Shown: positions 1-12,802, counted from the stretch's first letter. The stretch: 64,000 nucleotides of DNA from Chaenocephalus aceratus (GCA_023974075.1 CM043798.1:19499441-19563440), one strand, 5' to 3'. The notes: a model not told the origin generated them from the sequence alone. Program-made: numbers and translations.

Positions 1-3000
1 CCCAAAAACTGCTGTTCCTCTTCACACCACTGTTGCCTTGGTAACGAGGTACACGCAGAATGTCAAACCCTCCTCAGAGATGCGTTCTTTGCACAGTTCT
101 TCTGTTTCTGTAGTGAGCAACTCTTCACCAACACACTGATTCAGAGTACAACCCAAAGGTGGCGCACAACTTTCCAGTGCCGCTGTAATCACAATAAATC
201 AGCAACTGAAGAAAAACTCAATTTAAATCTCTCCCCCAAAGGGTTACAAAATAAAACGGCTGAGTGTCTATATGGTCAGGAATGCTGAAACATGTGAATG
301 TTAAAACAAACCAATGGCAGTAGTCTACCCAGATTCTTACTCCATTAAAAGTAGTAAAACCACATTGTAAAATCTCTTTTGTCTAGTTGAAGTCCTGCTT
401 CTAAAATTCTAGTCAGAAAAAATAAACTTCATCTTTAAAATCTTCTTTAATTTGAAACCAAAAAAGGCCTTCCTTCTCCACCATGATCCTATCTCTACAT
501 CAAAGTCCATACAAACTGATGATTTATCCTTAAAAACTATGAGGAATGACAGTTCTCACAAAACACTATTCTTCCTTACTTCAGTTCTAAATCAAATGAG
601 CCAAAGAGGAAACCCCCTTTAACCACTTGCTTATTCTATTCTTTTTGAAATTGTTTATCTAAGTTGTGTTACAAGCAGGTTAGATCTGTAACAAAATACA
701 AAACTAACTGTATTTAGCGCTATAATTGAAAAACAAGTAATCTGATCACATTTAATGAATATATATGTTTGAACACTTATTATTGGTGGAAAGGTTTCCT
801 CACAAAATGTAATCTCCATTACTAAAGCTAAAACCTAAAGAAATCATCACGGAACAGTTTTCTGTCCTTATCAGTTAATTGTCTCAATACAAACTAAAAA
901 GCGTTTTGAAAACTCCCACTCTTGATAACATCTCAACACTTTATTCCATCTGAGCACTAGTGTTTGACAGACACGCCCTATTAATCCAAAATGGTCTTTA
1001 ATGGTATCAATTGTGAACTTCCTTAATATGAATTGTAAATGCAACGTATGTTCTCTTTAGGACAGTAGCTGCTGAAACTGGTTAATAGCAGTTTTCTGTC
1101 AACCTAGTTAAGCATGTTGTTGTTATATCTAGTAAATATATTTTTATTTCATGTTTACTCACAAAACAATATGACATTATTCAGAATAGCAGTTAACTTT
1201 ATCCAAGTTTTACTCTCTCTGAACTCTTCAAAACATCTACTTCTCTTTCTCTTTCCTCCCTGTGCCCTGCAGCTGCCGGCCCAAGTTTCCCCTCATCAAT
1301 CACCTTTGTGTGTTTGTGCAACACCTCTGTCATGCGTAACCATTTAACAGATTCATTCTGACTGACAAACTTATAACAACCTCCCGTTTACTTTCAACTC
1401 TTTCTTCATAAACTTACAAACACAATTAATGTCTACTAATGATATTACAAAAACTCTAGGTGGAATAATCCACTATTATGTTCAATTTGAATCAAACTTT
1501 AACCTGCATGTACTTCATATACTCAGCAAAACCTATTATTACTTTCCCTCAACGTTACTGTATGCAATAAATGCCTCTGAAATATAAGTAAACTTCTCAG
1601 TAAATGACAAATACCACGAAATTCACAATGCAATGTTTCTTATTTATTTAAATATCTACGACACATTGAATTAATATTCAATGTTATTCCCTCATTTTTC
1701 AGAGGAAAGCTGTGAAGAAAAAGTGGGGGCTTTCTCGAACCCACGCCTCCAGCCTGACTTCGCATTTCTTTATCTGACTTTTCTCCCTTATCTATTAGTA
1801 ATTATTCACAGAAAATTATTCCCCGTACAGTCTATCGAGCTTTTTTAGATTAGTAACCCCACAGAACAAGAGAACGAGATTCCGTTCGTTTCAAAATGGC
1901 TTTTTGAAATGTGCGTATCTCTCCCTTGGATTTATGACATATAATACACTGCAGCTTCCTATGAGGCTGAAGAAGCATTATTCAGTTTCGTCCTGGATAG
2001 TATCTTTTTTAGGAAACTACTGGACTCCCACCGACGGAATTGCCGTATTGATTTCTGGAAAAACCCACGGGGCCTTACACCTTCGTCTTACATTACTCGT
2101 CGCTTCACGTGTAGCTAACGTCAGTCGCAGGATTCTGAAAAATCCCCGAGGTTCCTAACCGGTGCTTTATCAATCTTAGTAGTCCGTTTGTTACCTACCT
2201 ATGCTAAAATATGCATTGCACTCTTTACCGTAAATGACACCTGGAAATATCTTTGACAACTCTAAAATTTAGCTTGAGCCAATTACAGACCTTCGATAGA
2301 AACAGGCGTCCGTTTTACCTTTCAGTTGGATCCATAGTTGTCAAATATTATTCCAGGCATCTCCCTCTGTCCGCTGGCTGCCAGTGCTTCCTCAAAAAAA
2401 ACACTCATGACGTCACCACGTCGGCATGTCCTCACGTCTCCACGTCATGACGTCAAGACGTCGGGGTCGCCATTTGAAGGAGTAGATAGTACTTCTCCGC
2501 GCCGTTCCTATGAGTTTGCTTTAAAAGAAGGAACACTCAAAACAACCAGAACGAGGGTTAAACAAAAATCTGTTTTAATCATAAAAGGTAATAATGCAAT
2601 ACAATATAATACATTACCATACCATATAAAGCCATATCATATCATATCCGTAATGCAAAAGAGTAGGCCTACTCCTGCACTGATTCACGCGCTACAAGAC
2701 CCTCCGGTCTGAGCAGCGCGTGGAGAGAGAGAGAACAACAAGATGCACAGCTTCTCAATACCAACAGAAACAGGAAGGGGTGGAGTTTCATTTGGGAGAT
2801 ACCAAAAAACGCTGTCTCACAGGGAATCAGCGCGGGCCAGAAGAGTACCAAACAGTTTTCAGTTTGAAGCAAAACACATTCTTATTATGTAGCTTATCAC
2901 ACAATAGTCCATATGTTTTCCCGCTATGAAAGCCACACGTGTTGGGAAGGCCTGCAGGATGCGCATCATTATATCTGGGGAAAATGTCCCTCACAATTTG

Positions 3001-3400
3001 CAAAGCCTATCAATGGTTTAACCAAGAAAAACACTCAAAGGGGTAATCTTTTCACTCAAAACAGAACTCACAAGTAATTCTGCATCTTCCCTCTTCAAAA
3101 ATAGCCTAAAAACACCCTTTCGATAAACGGGTAAAAGTCAAAGAAAAAGACTATTGCGCTAATCTACTTTTAAGAAAAAGGGAACATTGTTTCAGGAATC
3201 TATAAAAAACCTCTCTATATTTAAGAGGAAAAATGTACTTTTTGTTCCTTCAACTATTAACACACAGGAATGTATAAACCCACACATATATTAGGGATAG
3301 CATGATGCAATACACCTCCTATATATGGGTGACATTAAAATGAATATACCAAAAATATGCTGCCTCACTTCTTCTGTAAAATACATCAATTTTCCACAGC
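1..3400. other. No gene recognised
   Basis: AT-rich sequence with only short open frames that resemble nothing I know and have no plausible splice context. A short cluster of ACGTC/GACGT words (CRE-like) sits at about 2405-2462, ending in a 5-bp-spaced series of TCATGACGTCA-type motifs. Around 2588-2650 there is a low-complexity ATA/CATA-rich stretch. I see no RNA gene, no mobile-element terminus and no recognisable exon. Confidence 0.5.
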
Positions 3401-4529
3401 GGATCGTGGAGCCTCTCAATCGTTCCCCGGAAGTTAGCGCCAATGCTAGCAGAGCTGTGGATTTGCAGCATAATAGACCGTTCGTGACGGACTTTTAAAG
3501 GTAAGAAGAAATTTAAAGATTTATATTGCAGATATTATCAGTACATCTGATTCAAATTAACATGTGTATTAAAGGATGTCAGTGTATTATCCCTAAATTA
3601 GTAGATTTAGGGAACGTTTACAGATAACAGATTAAGCTAGGATACCGATCAAGTTAGCAACACACGTTGAACAGCCTTTTAATTGTAAATTCCATTCTCT
3701 TGATGTCTATTTGGTCCAACGTTGTTGAATTAGAGAAGAGGGGCTTCTAAACGGGATTGTATGCGGGGGTGGAGGGAGTTAAATATTAGATAAATATAAC
3801 TTTGGTGCGTGTAAGAGTGAGTGTTTTTAGCAGAGCCATATTGTGTCCTTGTGATTATGTTGATTATTACCTGTTTGTATAATGTTGCAGCTCAGCTGAT
3901 TTTGGATTGATGGCAAAGGGAGAGGGACTTAAGTGAGAGTGAAAACACAAGGTACGTTTAATACTACTGTTTTATATAAGTAAGCATACTAAACATGTAT
4001 TCTATCACTGTATTATATAAGTATTCTTGTTAGTAACCTACTGTATGGCAGGTGGAGGGGCAGTGATGTTACAGGTGGAGGAGCAAAACTGCAAGACTGC
4101 AAACTCACAAGACAGAGAAATCAAAGTTTGTTCTCCAGAGAAGAGGTTGATTTCACTTCAATTTTGTCATATTTTCTAAAGATGTGGAAATGGCACAAAA
4201 AAAACCTTGAGAGCTGTAACCACGACAACTGTAACAACATGAGTAGAGAGCCACCAAGGTTTTTCAAGTCCCTCTCTTACTCCATTTTGCCAACCCAAAC
4301 TTCCAGGTACATGACGGGACACCTTGCTTGTTTTTGTTGTTTGCGCTCCTCTGGCTGGGTGCTGGCAGGTGGATGGCAGTGATCCCTTCCTTTCTTCCTT
4401 CAATCTTTGAGACTAATGTAAGTAGAAGACATGGCACTGTAAATGTTCGAACATTTAAAATATTATACCACTTAAAAATAAGAAATGTTACTTTTGTTAC
4501 TAAGAGTTCATACTTATTATACCTGTGTC
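3401..4529. other. No coding gene; possible non-coding exons
   Basis: Two short segments are bounded by good splice-like signals on the plus strand: a piece ending at about 3500 with AAAG followed by GTAAGAAG, and a piece from about 3892 to 3951 preceded by TTGCAG and followed by GTACGT. Neither has coding potential, so at most they would be 5' UTR or lncRNA exons. No downstream coding exon was found that they could join. This is weak, pattern-only evidence. Confidence 0.2.
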
Positions 4530-4690
4530 ACCTTTCACACTATCGCTGTGATCATGAGCTATGGGCTTTGTAGATACAGGGGCCCTTCTCTTTTTGACCA
4601 CAGGGCGATGCACGAAGATGGTGGGGATAGCCTCTGCTCTCAGCCTAGTCTTGCCCTTTTTTGTCTTGACAAACGAGTGACTTGAGGTTA
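4530..4690 (-). pseudogene. THAP-domain fragment, C-terminal half of the domain
   Basis: Minus-strand translation contains SFVKTKKGKTRLRAEAIPTI followed by FVHRPVVKKRR. The AxPTIF-like motif (here AIPTIF) is the conserved C-terminal signature of the THAP zinc-binding DNA-binding domain, and the basic tail after it is typical. The matching N-terminal half lies about 600 bp upstream on the same strand (5224-5352), but the middle part with the second zinc pair (CxxH) is not visible between them. I read this as a decayed THAP gene or a remnant of a THAP-bearing DNA transposon. No transposase core was found nearby. Confidence 0.55.
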
Positions 4691-5223
4691 CTTCACACAC
4701 AGAACAACTCAGTTTTGTCTGCCCACATACATACTCCATAGTGGTTGAATACACAGTATTAGGAAACACTTTATACTTACTGGACATGTTATACTTATTA
4801 CATACTGTATATAAAATATGACCAAGAATGTGAGACAACTTTATAGAAATTCATATCACATCTGTTACTGATGCCATTTGTCATACTTTGTTAAACTCAC
4901 AAATAATAAAGTTCCATAACTTCAGTTGGGAACAAAGACCACACCTTATCTCCCCAAGGCAATTTCCCATCCAATAGGTGTGCTATATAGGTGTGTATAA
5001 CCCTTTCTCCTGTCTGTTACTCCCTCTTTCAACACAAGAACCAGAGGGGGATTCAATGGAGCCTGAATACCTGCACTGAGACCCTCACCCTGCACCCTGA
5101 GTCTCAACTCTCAGTGTTTTTCAAGCCTTTCCCTGTTTTTTGGTATTAAACAAAACCTTAAGCTTTCCCAATGGTGTGGTTTTCGTTTTGTGAAAAAGTG
5201 CAAATGCAGTGTTTGTATATAAA

Positions 5224-5352
5224 TCACATATTTTGTTGCTGTTGGTCGTGAAATTGCTCCTGCTTCCTCCGCTCTGTGTCAGTGAGGAAGCCGTACATTC
5301 GTACTCCTTTCTCTGAGCGATTGGAGCATCCCCAGGCAGCACAGCAAACCAT
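5224..5352 (-). pseudogene. THAP-domain fragment, N-terminal half
   Basis: From an ATG at 5352 the minus strand encodes MVCCAAWGCSNRSEKGVRMY followed by GFLTDTERRKQ, the first zinc pair (CxxxxxC) and first strand of a THAP domain. The frame then runs into a glutamine-rich tail and stops at 5224, so the domain is cut before its central Trp and CxxH pair. It belongs with the AIPTIF fragment at 4530-4690. A start and frame good enough to recognise suggest fairly recent decay. It could derive from a host THAP gene or from a P/Kolobok/ISL2EU-type transposon; it is not the same sequence as the THAP exon at 50404. Confidence 0.55.
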
Positions 5353-5821
5353 GGTGGCGACTAGGAGGCAGCACAGCAAACCAGGACAACACGGAGGAAA
5401 AGGCACAGACAAACTGCATGATATGCTATTCAATGTTTATTGAATTCCATGTATTTGCAATGGATGTTCCTAAAACAACACATTTAACATCATTATGCTG
5501 CTGCTGCCAACACATCCTCACTCCCAGGTCGGCCTACAGATGTAGCACTCCAGATCAGACTCAAATGGGTGTGTCCCAGTCAAAAGCCCAGCGGATGCCA
5601 GTGGCTGGGGGTGTTGCCAAATTGCTAGAGGGCGTTGCCCAATTTCCCCATTTGTTCAATTACAGGATTTAACCATGAGATGGCGCTTCATTCACAAAAT
5701 ACACAATGGGTGTTGGAGAAACATCAATATTTTAGATCAAATAAAGTATATAGTTTGCTTTATGCAGTATATTTCCTGTAATATTGTACAGTAGATTGAA
5801 GTAAATCAACGTATACATTAA

Positions 5822-5965
5822 GATAAGATAAGATGGACCTTTATTAATCCCGTGGGGAAATTCAGTAGTTCAAACAGCAACAGGGTGAGAGTGAAAAACA
5901 GGACAGCACAGATTCACACAGATTAATAAAATCAAAAATAAGATGAGCGATACAAAATTATAATA
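5822..5965. repeat. LINE/SINE-tail-like teleost repeat
   Basis: Begins with AAGATAAGATGGACCTTTAT and continues with TAATCCCGTGGGGAAATTC, a motif I recognise as a very common interspersed teleost sequence, probably the 3' part of a non-LTR element. Shorter relatives of this tail occur at about 11448-11485 (plus) and 20757-20795 (minus). The family name is not certain from the sequence alone. Confidence 0.5.
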
Positions 5966-6280
5966 ATAATGAGAAACTATGAAATAAGAAATGAATAAAA
6001 CTAAAATGTAATTAACATATCATATATTATAATGTATTGTATTATTAAGTAATATCATACATTAACCCCATTATAGCAGATGCCACATTGAATGGATGAA
6101 CACATGTATGCATCAATAATTACAACAGAGTATTTCTAAATACAAGTTGTAAAAATACTTATATGTATTTAATATTAACCCTTTGGAGTCGACCGTCACG
6201 CCGGCGTGATCAGATCACATGACCTGTTCAAGCCGGTGCCGCATAAAAACAACAGTCCTGGACAACATTGCCGTGTGTTT

Positions 6281-6715
6281 CTGTCGAAAGTACTGGCTTG
6301 AAACTATATCCCAGTCTTTGTTTCATGCAAAAATACCCAGTAAACACGGAGATACGATGATATAAAGTTAATACATTTCAAAAGTATGAAATATGGAAGC
6401 ACATATTTGAATATCTTCGCCATATTTGATCATTTTACGAAACGGAAAATACTGGAAACTGTAGATCCTGCTCAACAGGATGTATATGTGTATTTCTGTC
6501 AAAAGTACTGGCTTGAAACTATATGCCAGTCTTTGTTTCATGCAAAAATACCCAATAAACACGGACATACGATGATATAAAGTGAATACAGATATATTTC
6601 AGAAGTATGAATAATGGAAGCACATATTTTAATATCTTCGCCGTATTTTATCATTTTACGATACGGAAAATACTGGAAACTGTAGATTCTGCTCAACAGG
6701 ATGTATTTACCAGGG
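6281..6715 (+). repeat. Tandem duplication, ~215-bp unit, two copies
   Basis: The segment from CTGTCGAAAGTACTGGCTTG at 6281 recurs at 6496 with scattered substitutions, and the two copies stay alignable to the shared end CTCAACAGGATGTAT near 6483 and 6704. It lies inside the piggyBac-like left end, upstream of the short transposase-like frame. Two complete units only; no evidence of a longer satellite. Confidence 0.75.
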
Positions 6716-6938
6716 AGGGGGTGAGGTAATCAGGTAAACGGAGTGATACGAAACGAGACGAAGGCGGACGGCGGGAACCGAAGAGAGACGGCGGGAAATG
6801 GAGAGAGACGAAGATATACGAAGACAGGCGGCGGGAGACGAAGAGAGGCTGCGGGAGACTGCGATTGAAGTAAAGTGACAGACAAACATTGAGAATTTAG
6901 ATATAGTTAGATAGATTTAGAGTTTTGAAGACTCAACT

Positions 6939-7031
6939 ATGATGAAGAGAACTCTGAACGTGAGTCAAGCTTTAAGCTTGTTTTTTGACATGGAGGAGGA
7001 GGAATCTGTGATGTTGCCCTCTGTGTCGTAG
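6939..7031 (+). pseudogene. piggyBac transposase N-terminal remnant
   Basis: Tandem ATGs at 6939/6942 open a 30-codon frame starting MMKRTLNVSQALSLFF followed by an acidic run (DMEEEES) and a TAG at 7029. The pattern, a short basic/hydrophobic helix then an acidic stretch, is what I expect at the start of piggyBac-type transposases. The catalytic DDD domain is absent from the following kilobase, so this is at most a stub left after internal deletion. The assignment depends on the TTAA-CCC terminus 760 bp upstream. Confidence 0.3.
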
Positions 7032-7577
7032 TTGACAGAAACCGCTTTGAAGCGTGGCACAGATAAAGACAGAAAAAACAGATTTTTGTACATAATGTGT
7101 ATATATATATATATTTGTATTATATTTATAATAACACTTATCAGAATGAAATCCCATGCTACCTCAATCAAACTTTCACATTATCATAGTGACATCCCAT
7201 GTATATATTTCCAGCTTTTAAATGGTTTCGTTGTGTATGTTTGTGTTGTGAAAAATAAAATCATTTTCAAAATCTGTTTTTACGTTTTTGTTGTGATTTT
7301 GGGTCAAAAATGTTCATATAGTAGAAGATCACCTACATCCAAACGAAATAAATATAATTAATTATGATGAATACGTTAAGTCTTGTTCATTGTTTTTCAC
7401 TTTTATTAAATGTTTGATATTTCCAGTGGAAATGGTGGACTATCGGACATTCAAAATGCAGCATATTTCCCCCAAGTGTCTGTCAAAATGCATTTTACGT
7501 TTCTAACTTGCAATATCAATATTTCAGCTCTCTTCACTCCAGAAAAGCGATCTCCCTGTGTGCGGGGGATCACAGGA

Positions 7578-7594
7578 GGGGGGGGGGGGGGGGG
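7578..7594 (+). repeat. Poly(G) run, 17 bases
   Basis: An uninterrupted run of 17 G follows CACAGGA. Runs of this length are unstable and often mis-sized in assemblies. Confidence 0.9.
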
Positions 7595-7850
7595 AGAGCT
7601 GTGGAATGTGACTCCACACATTCCGATGGTCAATTAGTTTTAAACAAAGGGTCCCCTACATACATAGGAAACATGGGGGGGTTGGGGCATGGTCGGCGTT
7701 CACTCCTGATGAACCCACCAGGGCTGTTTCCTCAGAACGAGAGGAAAGTTTTTACCAGGACAGCTTTTTTAAGGGACAGCATCGCCCTGAGATCTATGCT
7801 GCTAATATGTTCATGGCCATAACGCCATTTGTAACATAGGCTATGGGAGA

Positions 7851-8060
7851 ATGGTGAAAATAACCAACTGGACTGGGACCAATGGGAAAATGCCTCTTCC
7901 CCTCAATGTGAAGCAAAAGATTGAGTCCTATGTTTCCAATCGGTTCCCAAATCTGAACATTGACCAGTGGCATAAGATCAGGAGCCGGGTAAACGAGAGA
8001 CTGAGGAGCCCCAGAAAAACAGATCCCGAAATCGCTCGTCCTGGTTTCCGCAGCAGATAG
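7851..8060 (+). CDS. Unidentified small ORF, possible terminal exon
   Basis: A 69-codon frame begins MVKITNWTGTNGKMPLPLNV and ends in an Arg-rich tail (GFRSR) before TAG at 8060; an AATAAA lies about 40 bp downstream (near 8101). The composition (mixed, helix-like, with a WHKIRSRVNERL stretch) looks more protein-like than most frames in this region. An in-frame reading upstream is interrupted, and a CATAG just before it could be a splice acceptor, so it could be the last exon of a larger gene or transposon ORF. I do not recognise the family and assign no function. Confidence 0.25.
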   Translation: MVKITNWTGTNGKMPLPLNVKQKIESYVSNRFPNLNIDQWHKIRSRVNERLRSPRKTDPEIARPGFRSR

Positions 8061-8445
8061 GCCTACAGCATGTGTCTGTTACTGTATGTCAGTTATTTTA
8101 AATAAAACGGTGAAAACTGAACTTGAAAATTGTTTCCTCTTTTTATTTTCTTTATTATTTTCGGGATGGGGAGACATGTGTGATTAAAAATTAATTCGCA
8201 GAAATGTAAAGTGATCTAACTACGGGAAGAGCCGTGTAAATGGGTGGCCATATGCATTTGAAAAGCAATATAAATCACACAGTTATTATGCAATAGGCTA
8301 TAAAAGCACCATCGATTACCTTTCTCCAATTCAAACTCTTGACGGGAAAAAAGGAAGGTGTAAATGGTTGGGCTATACTGTACTGTATACATACAAAGGC
8401 CATTCAATAGACGTTCAATATATAGTATTCGTTTATTAGAGTCGG

Positions 8446-9083
8446 CTTGACTCGGTTTGCATTCAGAAAGAATGTACGAATGTGTTTAATCGTTAATGTC
8501 ATAGTATTCGTTTATTAGTCCCCGAGGGGAAATGGGTAGCAGCACATCACAGAGGCATTTAAAAAGTGAAGAAAATACATTCTGGAAATGTTCACATCAG
8601 GCACCTTCAAGTTAAACAATACTAAGTAAACAATTAACACAGTAAATTATGTGGATTAAATCACATTTATTTCGTTAAAAATAAACGAAATGACTCGGTT
8701 TGCATTCATAAAGAATGCACAAACGTGTTTAATCGTTAATGTCAGATATGTACTAAGTAAATAGCCTACATTAGTTCCTGCTCAAGATTAGATTCAACTT
8801 TATTGTTATTGCACATATTACAGGTACTGAGACAACGAAATGCAGTTTAGCTTCTAACCAGGTGCAACAAGCAGTGAAGTGAAAAGTAATGTTCACAATC
8901 TACAGAATAAAATATATAATGAATTGAATGATGAATAAACAGTGAGGGGTATGAATACACTAGATATCAGCCTGTGAGCAGTATGAACAATGTGTTAATC
9001 GTTAATGTCAGATATGTACTAAGTAAATAGCCTACATTAATTTCATGATGGATTAAACCACATTTATTTCGTTAAAAATAAAC
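8446..9083. repeat. Locally shuffled repeat block
   Basis: Segments recur in the same orientation: GACTCGGTTTGCATTCA...GTTTAATCGTTAATGTCA at 8446 and 8692; TAATCGTTAATGTCAGATATG with GTACTAAGTAAATAGCC at about 8730 and 8995; and CACATTTATTTCGTTAAAAA at 8664 and 9060. The copies are in different combinations, as expected from local duplication plus insertion. A LINE-tail-like sequence (8795-8950) sits between two of the copies. Confidence 0.65.
8795..8950 (+). repeat. LINE/SINE-tail-like repeat
   Basis: Starts ATTCAACTTTATTGTTATTG and continues with CAGGTACTGAGACAACGAAATGC, a common teleost interspersed motif. It separates two copies of the flanking local repeat, so it probably inserted into or next to the duplicated unit. 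Confidence 0.45.
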
Positions 9084-10412
9084 AAAATGATTAAATGTAG
9101 GGTGAATTGCCCTAATGTGGAACATTTTTGCATTTCAGACTTCGGGAATATTATTGCGACATGAAGCCGATACAATAAATCAAAATCCAGTAACATTCTG
9201 AAATCCCCAGGATGTGTCCTAATCAAACCAAAAGAGAACATGCAGATATTAAACTCATAAAAGAAATGGTAGACATATTAGTACTCTTAGTGCCAAGTTG
9301 TCTCAGACAATCTGTTTTCCTAATGTGGGACAGTTCTGGGCAAAATGTGGGACACTGAAAAGTCTATATTAAAAAGCCTCAGTCACCTTCATTCATGTAA
9401 TAAAAAAATCTCAGGCCAGTAACACTCAAAGCTACAGTAAATGTGCAATACCATGCTATGTTACTATTTATAATGTTATTGTTGTTACAACAGAAGATGT
9501 TTTTATTTAAATTGAAGTTAAATGCATCAATCTGGTGCACTGAGGGCAAAATTAGTAGATTTGTGGATACGGCTCTCAACACTCATATGAAACAGAACTG
9601 TTCTTACAATGTGTGTTGGAAGGTATTAAATTACTATGCATATTTTATTGTGTAAACACACAGCTGATCACCTGAGAGCTGCCGTTTCATTCAGAGCGTT
9701 TAAAAAAAACGACGGTCTGATTTCAACAACTGAATGTGTGATTATTATAGCAGTAATATTAGACACTAATAATACAGTAAACTATGAACACTGTACATAT
9801 TATTGTTTGTCCGTGGGATTAGGATGATCGGTAGTGAGAGCCGCTGCATTTTCCTCCGGTCGGATGTGATATAAAAACAAAGCGATTATTGTTGTTGTTG
9901 TAAACTCACGTGGATTACATTTAGTGCATTAATTTCAACTCGCGAACATATGATACATTAAATGAATGCGAGGAGGACAATCGAAAATCGTTTGTTTGAC
10001 CCTGGATGCATTTCCTGATCTAAAAACATAGCGATGGTTTTGTACTTACGCCAACGTGAATTAAACATTATTTTGTTAAATAAAAACATGGTGATGTTTA
10101 GTAAATGATTACATGTCTCTTACTTAAGCACAGAATATGATCCTATCCGTGACATATGGATCTTAACAAATATCCGCTATATCAGATACCTGTCGATCAG
10201 CTGTTTATTTCACATGAGTTCCAGTGTGGCAGCTTTTCACGGCTCCCCCTGGTGGATCCATGATCCATTGCTGCTGGTTTCATCATAATTAAATGTATTT
10301 ATCAAGGGGGCGTTTCAAGTCCTGCGGGGGGGTTTTACTTTTCAGCAGGGGCCCACCCCGTGCCGATCACGGACCCGCACGGGTAGGCGTCTGAAACGAA
10401 GCGCTACATCTG
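9084..10412. other. No gene recognised
   Basis: AT-rich sequence without recognisable exons or complete elements. At 9505-9560 a stretch (GAAGTTAAATGCATCAATC and following) reappears near 48022-48072, so it is part of a dispersed repeat. A GC-rich patch lies at 10310-10400. Confidence 0.45.
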
Positions 10413-10863
10413 TATGTTGACGTTATGTCAAGTCCCCTGCCGGCTTTTTCTAACGCAAGGGGGGGGGGCCTTAGAGTCCATTTTCAACGCAAGGGGAGGG
10501 CCCTTAGCGTCCATTTTCAGCTTTCCGGGGATGTCCATATACTTCTATGGACGCTCATGGAAGCACAGCATTCGTTTGTGTCGAGAGAGCGTCCATTCTC
10601 ATTGGATAACGGAGAATTGTACACCCGGAAGTAAGTATTCACACTTACTGTCGATTGATTTTACAGTGATATCTGCACTAATCATCGACTAAAAAACACC
10701 AGATTATCCTTGTTAATTACACAACATTGATTGGTTTAAATTGTGTGCAATGCTTTTGTATTTTTCCCCTTCGATTCGGAGAAACAAATATTTTTTCAGA
10801 GTAAAGGATGGCAGAAGACACTACACTACCCAGAATCCCCAGCTATCGTTTGGACTACACCAT
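10413..10863 (+). repeat. Left inverted arm of copy 1
   Basis: Contains runs of G, the words TTTTCAACGCAAGGG and CTTTCCGGGGATGTCCATAT, and ends in CTACACTACCCAGAATCCCC and AGCTATCGTTTGGACTACA. Pairs with 12803-13267. Confidence 0.75.
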
Positions 10864-12802
10864 GTGCTCTGTTTGACAAACCCCGTGATAGTCCTCAAGC
10901 TCTGTGATTGGAGAGTGTGCTCCGAGGGTTACCGAGCCTCGAACAGCACTTGAAATGGGATGGAACCACGGCAGACTGTTCAAAACTGGATTTGGACGGG
11001 TCCACCGCGTCCCCCCCTCCCCCACCCCGTCCCCAGAACTACACATGCTGGCTATTCTGTTTCGCAACATGTCCTCTATATGGCACGTCTCTACTGGGAG
11101 TTGTAGTTTTAAAAGACGTTTTCGTATTTCCCATAATAAGAAGTTGCCAGTATTAAACTGTGTACATCCCTGGAGGTTTAGGGGATAGGAAACACTCACA
11201 TTTAACATATAATTAATAAATGGGTGAAAATTGCTCGTGCCCATAATGGGCAGCATTAATATATATACACACATGCCAGCTAAGGTCAGAAGAGCTTTAT
11301 TTAACAGCTGGTCTTATGTTTGTGACCCCTCCTCTTGTTCATTGATAACATTACATTACATTACATTAATTGATAAGCCTGAAACATGCACTTGTCAAGG
11401 TTCAGAGGCAAATTTTGCAAATATGGCAGTAGCCATCGATCAGCTTAAGATAAGATATACTTTATTGATCCCAAGTTGGAACATGTGCGTTACATCAGCA
11501 TGTGTAACAGTTGTAATGCAGTGGTGTTTATTTGTAAATCATTTAGTATAATCACACAAATTCTGTGTTTTATATTTAACAATTCTGTGTTCTTTATTTA
11601 TTGATTGTTCAATACCTGACAAGGCTGGAGATGAAATATCTGCATACATCTTATAAGAGTATAATACATTATGTATAATATCAGTTAAAATAAGTGCTTC
11701 AACATAGTTAACATTGCTGGAGGTATGCACACATATTGATAGATGTCTTGTAATGCACTGTTGAGGAACCTGCGACCCAAGTTTTTCATTCAGTGCAGAA
11801 CTACACCATAGTTGTGTAGGCCTATATGATATGTCAATAAACCTTAGAAAATCTTGAAATCTTGAACGGGATGTGCAAAATAGTCATTATATACAGTCTT
11901 TAATTAACTATTAGTAGAGAATAACGAGTAATGAATATACTTTATAAGGATCCTATTAATATCTAATAATAAAATAAATAAAATACAGCCTATCTACCAA
12001 TTGGATCAAATATAAAAGTCAGCCAAATTAGTGTTGATACTGCAAGGAGACGTATTGTGTGAAAATAAATGTAAGATGTTGTTTAATGGCTGATATATTT
12101 ATGATCCACATCACGTTTTCAGTTCCTCATGTTTGTCTAGAGGTCTTCTCATCAGGGCTCTATAAATACAGAACTACGGCAGATATGGAATATTTAATGC
12201 AGCCGAACCGTGTATTACAATGCCGGTATGTGATGACTTTCAAAGAGAAAAGCAAGCACACTCGGAATAAGGTATTATTTTATTTTTTTAAAATGTTTTC
12301 GGTCTGTTTCCGGTATTTGTTAATGACGATGTGCTCTGAGATGTGAGACTGGAATTGTACAGGGGAAAATAACGTATCTTTAGATGCGGATTTTGTTAAA
12401 CTAATATGTTTGCGCTGTGGACCAACACTATACATTGACGGGGAAGGGGGGTAGCAATAAAGATAACACCATTAAACAGTTACACAACATAACAGAAATA
12501 ATATCGATAGCAGCGTCCCTAGCTACCACCTTGGTAACAATGAAAACGTTGGACGCAATTTCCTGAAGTAATCTTCATAATAACTAGCAAACTAAAGATC
12601 ATGTACATCCACTGCACACATCATCTGAAATAACAACTCATATTTCTCGCATCAAATGACATCAAAACGCATTTTAATGGCCAAAATAACTTTAAAATAG
12701 GTATTTTACACCGAGAATAAAACGAAGTTCGGCCATGTTTTTTTTCTGCAGGGAGAAATTTGAAGATCACGTGACGTCAAACGTTATGGAATAGAACACG
12801 TT

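Larger units (their letters stand above)
6175..7031 (+). mobile_element. piggyBac-like remnant, left end
   Basis: A TTAA at 6175-6178 is followed directly by CCCTTTGGAGTCGACCG, matching the piggyBac arrangement (TTAA target plus a terminus starting CCC). A perfect CACGCCGGCGTG palindrome lies just inside. About 760 bp in, a short frame resembles the N-terminus of piggyBac transposases (6939-7031). I could not find the opposite terminus followed by TTAA, so the right end is lost or too diverged. A tandem duplication of about 215 bp occupies the 5' untranslated part. Confidence 0.4.
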
